DNA from: Azospirillum sp. TSO22-1 | GTDB lineage: Bacteria > Pseudomonadota > Alphaproteobacteria > Azospirillales > Azospirillaceae | Assembly: GCF_003116015.1 (NCBI RefSeq) | Contig: NZ_LGQZ01000057.1 | Location: forward strand, 1 to 64,000 | DNA length: 64,000 nt | Direction: 5' to 3' | Part shown: one piece after another, positions 60,805 through 64,000 of the stretch | How positions within the stretch are numbered: the stretch's first letter is position 1 | Layout: every line of letters starts with the position of its first letter | Program-made: the position numbers and the translations under genes | The notes under the pieces: generated by a model | What the model was told of the DNA's origin: nothing | The model's input: the letters and a program-made list of their open reading frames with translations, nothing else | Databases searched by the model: none

Positions 60805-61425
60805 TTACTTCCCCTTCACCTTGTGCAGCGGTTCCACCGTGCCGGCGTCCACCCGGCCGCGGTTCGGTTCCGGCGCCTCCAGCGGGTCGCACTCCACCAT
60901 GGTGGTCAGCGAGCGCACCGTCAGGCGCTGGTACTCGCGGGTGCCCTCCATCTTCCAGGCGACCTCGTCGTCGGACAGGGCGCGCACCACCTTCGCCGGG
61001 GTGCCGGCCGCGAGTGTGCGCGGCGGCACCTGGAAGCCGGCCTTGACGAAGGCGCAGGCGGCGACGATGGCCGACTCGCCGATCACCGCGCCGTCCATCA
61101 CCACGGCGTTCATGCCGACCAGCGCACCGCGCTCCACCACGCAACCGTGCAGCACCGCGCCGTGCCCGACGTGGCCGTCCGCCCGGACGATCACGTCGAG
61201 CCGCGGGAAGGCGTGCGCGGTGCAGTTGTCCTGCACGTTGGCGCCCTCCTCCAGCACGATGCGGCCGAAGTCGCCGCGCAGGCTGGCGCAAGGCCCGACG
61301 TAGCAGCGCGGCCCCACCACCACGTCGCCGATCAGCACGGCCGAGGGGTGGACGAAGGCGGTGGGGTCGATGACCGGCGTCACGCCGTCGATGGCGTAGA
61401 CACGCGGCCGCAGGCCGTTCGGCAT
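60805..61425 (-). CDS. paaY: PaaY-type gamma-class hexapeptide thioesterase/carbonic anhydrase-like protein
   Basis: 206 residues from ATG 61425 (AAGGGAAG upstream). Left-handed beta-helix hexapeptide repeats: VLIGDVVVGPRCYVGPCASL, RGDFGRIVLEEGANVQDNCT, then HVGHGAVLHGCVVERGALVG with His ligands for zinc or iron. The tail (CDPLEAPEPNRGRVDAGTVE) is typical of PaaY. PaaY is a CoA thioesterase that removes dead-end intermediates of phenylacetate breakdown. It lies 10 bases after paaN. Confidence 0.92.
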   Translation of the reverse strand: MPNGLRPRVYAIDGVTPVIDPTAFVHPSAVLIGDVVVGPRCYVGPCASLRGDFGRIVLEEGANVQDNCTAHAFPRLDVIVRADGHVGHGAVLHGCVVERGALVGMNAVVMDGAVIGESAIVAACAFVKAGFQVPPRTLAAGTPAKVVRALSDDEVAWKMEGTREYQRLTVRSLTTMVECDPLEAPEPNRGRVDAGTVEPLHKVKGK

Positions 61426-61435
61426 GGCGCTTCCC

Positions 61436-63127
61436 TTACGCGGCGGCCACCGGAACCGGGACCGGAACGCGACTCTGCACGACGCGGAAGCGGTTGGCAA
61501 CGAAGGCCAGATCGCACAGCGCGGCGTTGCAGGCCGGGTTGGCGCCGGTGCCGTGGAAGTCGCTGAACGCCGCCGACTGGTTGACGAACACGCCGCCCGT
61601 CAGGTTCACCGACAGCGCCACGCCGGCGTCGACGAAGGCGTCCTCGGCCGCCGCGATCACCGCCGGGTCGCTGGAGTACAGCGCCGCCGTCAACGCCCCC
61701 TTGCCCTTCACCAGCGCGGCGGCGCGGGCGAGCGCGTCGGCGGTGCTCTCCACCTTGACCACCATGGCGATCGGGCCGAACATCTCGCGCCCGTACACCG
61801 CCTCGTCCTTGGCGTCCAGCACCAGCAGCAGCGGCGTGCGCACGCGGGCCTCGGGATAGGCCGGGTGGGTGATCGCCTTCGACGCCAGTGCCACCGGGCC
61901 GAGCGAGGCCGCGTCCTCCAGCCGCTTCAGCGTGGCGTCGGACTGGATGGCGCCCAGCACCTCGACCGCGCGCTCGGGGTCGGAGAGGAACTTGTCCACC
62001 CCGCCGGCCAGCGCCTGCACCACCTCGTCGAACGACATCCGGGCGCCGGCGGCCTGGATGCCGTCCTTCGGCACGAAGATCACCTGCGGCGTCGTGCACA
62101 TCTGGCCGGAATAGAGGCTGAGCGAGAAGGACAGGTTGCGCACCATGCCCTTCGGGTCGTCGGCGGAATCGATGATCACCGTGTTGACGCCGGCCTTCTC
62201 GGTGAAGACCTGGGCCTGCCGCGCGTTCTCCTCCAGCCAGTCGCCGAACTCCGACGAGCCGGTGAAGTCGATCAGCGCGATCTCCGGGCGCAGCGCCAGT
62301 TCCTTGGTGACCGGCGCCTCGACGCGGTCGGCCACGAGGGTGACGAGATTCGGATCGAAGCCGGCCTCGCGCAGCACGTCGCGGGCGATCTCCACGGTGA
62401 TGGCTAGCGGCAGGATGGCCGCCGGGTGCGGCTTCACCACCACGGCGTTGCCGGTGACGAGGCTGGCGAACAGCCCGGGGTAACCGTTCCAGGTCGGGAA
62501 CGTCGCGCAGCCGATCATCAGGGCGACGCCGCGGCCGGCAACCTCGAAGCGCTTGTCCATGATCAGCGGCGGGTTCTTGCCCTGCGGCTTTTCCCAGCGG
62601 GCGGCGGGCACCTGGTCGGTCATCGCCTTCCAGCCGTAGGCGACGGCCTCCAGCCCGCGGTCCTGGGCGTGCGGGCCGCCGGCCTGGAAGGCCATCATGA
62701 AGGCCTGCCCGGTGGTGTGCATCACCGCGTGCGCGATCTCGAAGGTGCGGCGGTTGAGGCGGGTGAGGATCTCCAGGCAGACGCCAGCCCGGCCATCCGG
62801 CCCGGCCTTGCGCCACGCTGGCATGGCGGCCTTGGCCGAGGCCAGCACCGCGTCGATGGCGGCCTCTGGATAGGTGACGCCGAGCACCGGGCCGAAGGGC
62901 GAGCGCTCGCCGCCCACCGCGCTGGTGCCGGCCGGCTGGCCGGGCAGCGCGAACGGCTTGTCGAGGCGGGCCTTGTAGGCGGCCTCGCCGTCAGCCGCAG
63001 CGGTCTCGCCGTAGGCGCGCGGGCTCGGCATCTCCGAGAACGGCGACCAGTAGCCGCGCGAGCGGGCGGTGGCGACCGCCTGCTCCAGCGTTGCGCGGTG
63101 CCGCTCAAAAAGCTCTTGGGGCGTCAT
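61436..63127 (-). CDS. paaN: PaaN, aldehyde dehydrogenase-type phenylacetate degradation protein
   Basis: 563 residues from ATG 63127, with GGAGGAAAAG upstream. An aldehyde dehydrogenase fold with the catalytic Cys in SLYSGQMCTTPQVIFVPKDG and NAD segments FTGSSEFGDWLEEN and NAVVVKPHPAAILPLAI. It lacks the MaoC hydratase half of PaaZ, as in the PaaN type of Azoarcus and relatives. It is expected to oxidise the ring-opened semialdehyde CoA ester in the phenylacetyl-CoA pathway. It overlaps the upstream flavodoxin by 23 bases. Confidence 0.92.
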   Translation of the reverse strand: MTPQELFERHRATLEQAVATARSRGYWSPFSEMPSPRAYGETAAADGEAAYKARLDKPFALPGQPAGTSAVGGERSPFGPVLGVTYPEAAIDAVLASAKAAMPAWRKAGPDGRAGVCLEILTRLNRRTFEIAHAVMHTTGQAFMMAFQAGGPHAQDRGLEAVAYGWKAMTDQVPAARWEKPQGKNPPLIMDKRFEVAGRGVALMIGCATFPTWNGYPGLFASLVTGNAVVVKPHPAAILPLAITVEIARDVLREAGFDPNLVTLVADRVEAPVTKELALRPEIALIDFTGSSEFGDWLEENARQAQVFTEKAGVNTVIIDSADDPKGMVRNLSFSLSLYSGQMCTTPQVIFVPKDGIQAAGARMSFDEVVQALAGGVDKFLSDPERAVEVLGAIQSDATLKRLEDAASLGPVALASKAITHPAYPEARVRTPLLLVLDAKDEAVYGREMFGPIAMVVKVESTADALARAAALVKGKGALTAALYSSDPAVIAAAEDAFVDAGVALSVNLTGGVFVNQSAAFSDFHGTGANPACNAALCDLAFVANRFRVVQSRVPVPVPVAAA

Positions 63128-63614
63128 CTTTTCCTCCACACAGGTGCATTCGTTGTTGTTCGGCGTCCAGCAGCGACGCCCAGTTTTCGGCCCACGCCTG
63201 CGCCGCCGTGTCGGGCAGCGGGTCGGCGCAGGTGTCGATCTCCAGCCGGGGGCCGAGCCGCCGGCCGCCCAGTTCGGCCAGCAGCGCGTCGACGCGCCGC
63301 CCGGCCATGCAGAAGGTCTCCGTGTAGGTGCGGTCGCCGAGCGCGATCACCCCGTAGGGCAGCCCGCGCAGATCCGGCCGCAGCACGCCCAGCCGTCGCA
63401 CGAAGGGCGCCAGATTCTCCGGCAGGTCGCCGTAGCCGTAGGTGGACGTGCAGACCAGCAGCGGCCGGGACCGGTCGAGCGCGTTCGCGATACTATCGTT
63501 CCCGAAAGTTAGCTCTATAGTGTGTCCTTTGGACGAGAGCGCTTCGCCCGCCGCTTCCGCCGCGAAGCGGGCGTTTCCGCCTTCCGTTCCAACGATGATC
63601 AGGATGTCCGCCAT
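63105..63614 (-). CDS. Flavodoxin-like protein upstream of paaN
   Basis: 169 residues from ATG 63614. Flavodoxin fold: ILIIVGTEGGNARFAAEAAG is the FMN phosphate loop, CTSTYGYGDLPENLAPFVRR the second flavin loop, ALGDRTYTETFCMAGRRVDA the third. It is an electron carrier in the same operon as paaN and paaY. A flavodoxin here is unusual and could donate electrons to an oxygenase of the pathway. It overlaps the paaN start by 23 bases. Confidence 0.9.
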   Translation of the reverse strand: MADILIIVGTEGGNARFAAEAAGEALSSKGHTIELTFGNDSIANALDRSRPLLVCTSTYGYGDLPENLAPFVRRLGVLRPDLRGLPYGVIALGDRTYTETFCMAGRRVDALLAELGGRRLGPRLEIDTCADPLPDTAAQAWAENWASLLDAEQQRMHLCGGKDDAPRAF

Positions 63615-63689
63615 GGCGCCGCAGCTGGTGGTCCGTACCGGTCGCGCCACCCTATACGAAAATCCGCTTTTTGCGATACGGAATTTTAT

Positions 63690-63711
63690 GATACAAGCTG
63701 CAAACTGTATC
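63690..63711. promoter_or_regulatory. GATACA-N10-TGTATC operator in the divergent flavodoxin / paaG promoter
   Basis: Perfect 6-bp arms GATACA (63690-63695) and TGTATC (63706-63711) separated by 10 bases, in the AT-rich 174-base region between the divergent flavodoxin and paaG starts. Probable PaaX-type repressor site. Confidence 0.55.
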
Positions 63712-63788
63712 TCATTGAAAGGCGGCTGAACCGCCTTCCGGACCAAGAATGCTGCGCAAAAGCGGCGCCTATGGGGAATGGAAACGCT

Positions 63789-64000
63789 ATGACCTACGCC
63801 ACGATCCGGCTGGAGGTGGGCGACGGTGTCGCCACGCTGACGCTGAACCGGCCCGACAAGCTGAACAGCTTCACCAGCGAGATGCACGCCGAGCTGCGCG
63901 ACGCGCTGGCGGTGATCCGCGCCGATCCCTCGCTGCGTTGCCTGCTGGTGACCGGTTTGGGCCGCGGCTTCTGCGCCGGGCAGGATCTGTCCGACCGCGC
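63789..64000 (+). CDS. paaG: Enoyl-CoA hydratase/isomerase PaaG, N-terminal part (partial)
   Basis: The first 70 codons are in the window. ATIRLEVGDGVATLTLNRPD opens the crotonase fold, followed by KLNSFTSEMHAELRDAL and the first oxyanion-hole segment GRGFCAGQDLSDR. In a paa context this is the 1,2-epoxyphenylacetyl-CoA isomerase. GGGGAATGGA lies upstream of the ATG. The gene runs off the right edge. Confidence 0.87.
   Translation, partial: MTYATIRLEVGDGVATLTLNRPDKLNSFTSEMHAELRDALAVIRADPSLRCLLVTGLGRGFCAGQDLSDR

Overview
The window is high-GC (roughly two-thirds G+C) alphaproteobacterial DNA, most like Azospirillum or a related Rhodospirillales. The signs are a GcrA-type cell-cycle regulator, several Liv-type amino-acid/aromatic ABC cassettes, a homogentisate plus phenylacetate catabolic region, a group 3b [NiFe] hydrogenase and dense GTG/ATGA-coupled operons. 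The organism is inferred from content only.

Region by region. 1-1175 is the tail of a liv operon (livG end, livF, small membrane protein). 1364-3019 is a chemoreceptor. 3191-4066 holds two unrecognised small genes, one with a hairpin over its ribosome binding site. 4257-20144 is a surface-protein locus: a TPR/SPINDLY glycosyltransferase is divergent from a 2,279-residue repetitive protein with an N-terminal LEPR motif and a DUF4347 domain. That gene is followed by a co-oriented set made of a TolC-SPOR lipoprotein, a HlyD adaptor, a GAF-like/HlyD membrane fusion, and a PqqD-like/M50 protease/HlyD fusion. No ABC ATPase is present and the large protein has no recognisable RTX or autotransporter end, so this set is my main candidate for a little-described export and processing system.

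20336-32491 is a 12.1-kb integrative mobilizable element in a tRNA-Glu(CTC) gene, bounded by a 17-bp direct repeat of the tRNA 3' end. It carries an AT-rich DUF262 + HNH pair (probable defence module), a relaxase with a second gene nested in another frame, a relaxosome-type accessory protein, an HExxH protein, a replication/primase-like protein, a tyrosine integrase and several strong palindromes that may be oriT or ori.

32725-43614 is chromosomal: gcrA, paired DnaA boxes, a sugar epimerase, and a complete bidirectional hydrogenase operon (hydB, cNMP-binding protein, hydG, hydD, hydA, small protein, maturation protease), followed by a secreted HNH protein, an Ldh-type dehydrogenase and small proteins.

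43616-64000 is catabolic: a Gfo/Idh/MocA oxidoreductase, two dehydrogenases, an atypical MBL protein, a full branched-chain-type ABC transporter, PaaA-like and ferritin-like diiron oxygenases with a dedicated reductase, PaaX, hemerythrin, fumarylacetoacetase, homogentisate dioxygenase, MarR, PaaY, PaaN, a flavodoxin and the start of paaG. A shared GTTTC-N4-GAAAC operator lies upstream of both hmgA and the transporter. This suggests one MarR regulator controls uptake and ring cleavage together. A 167-bp palindromic MITE-like repeat interrupts the region.
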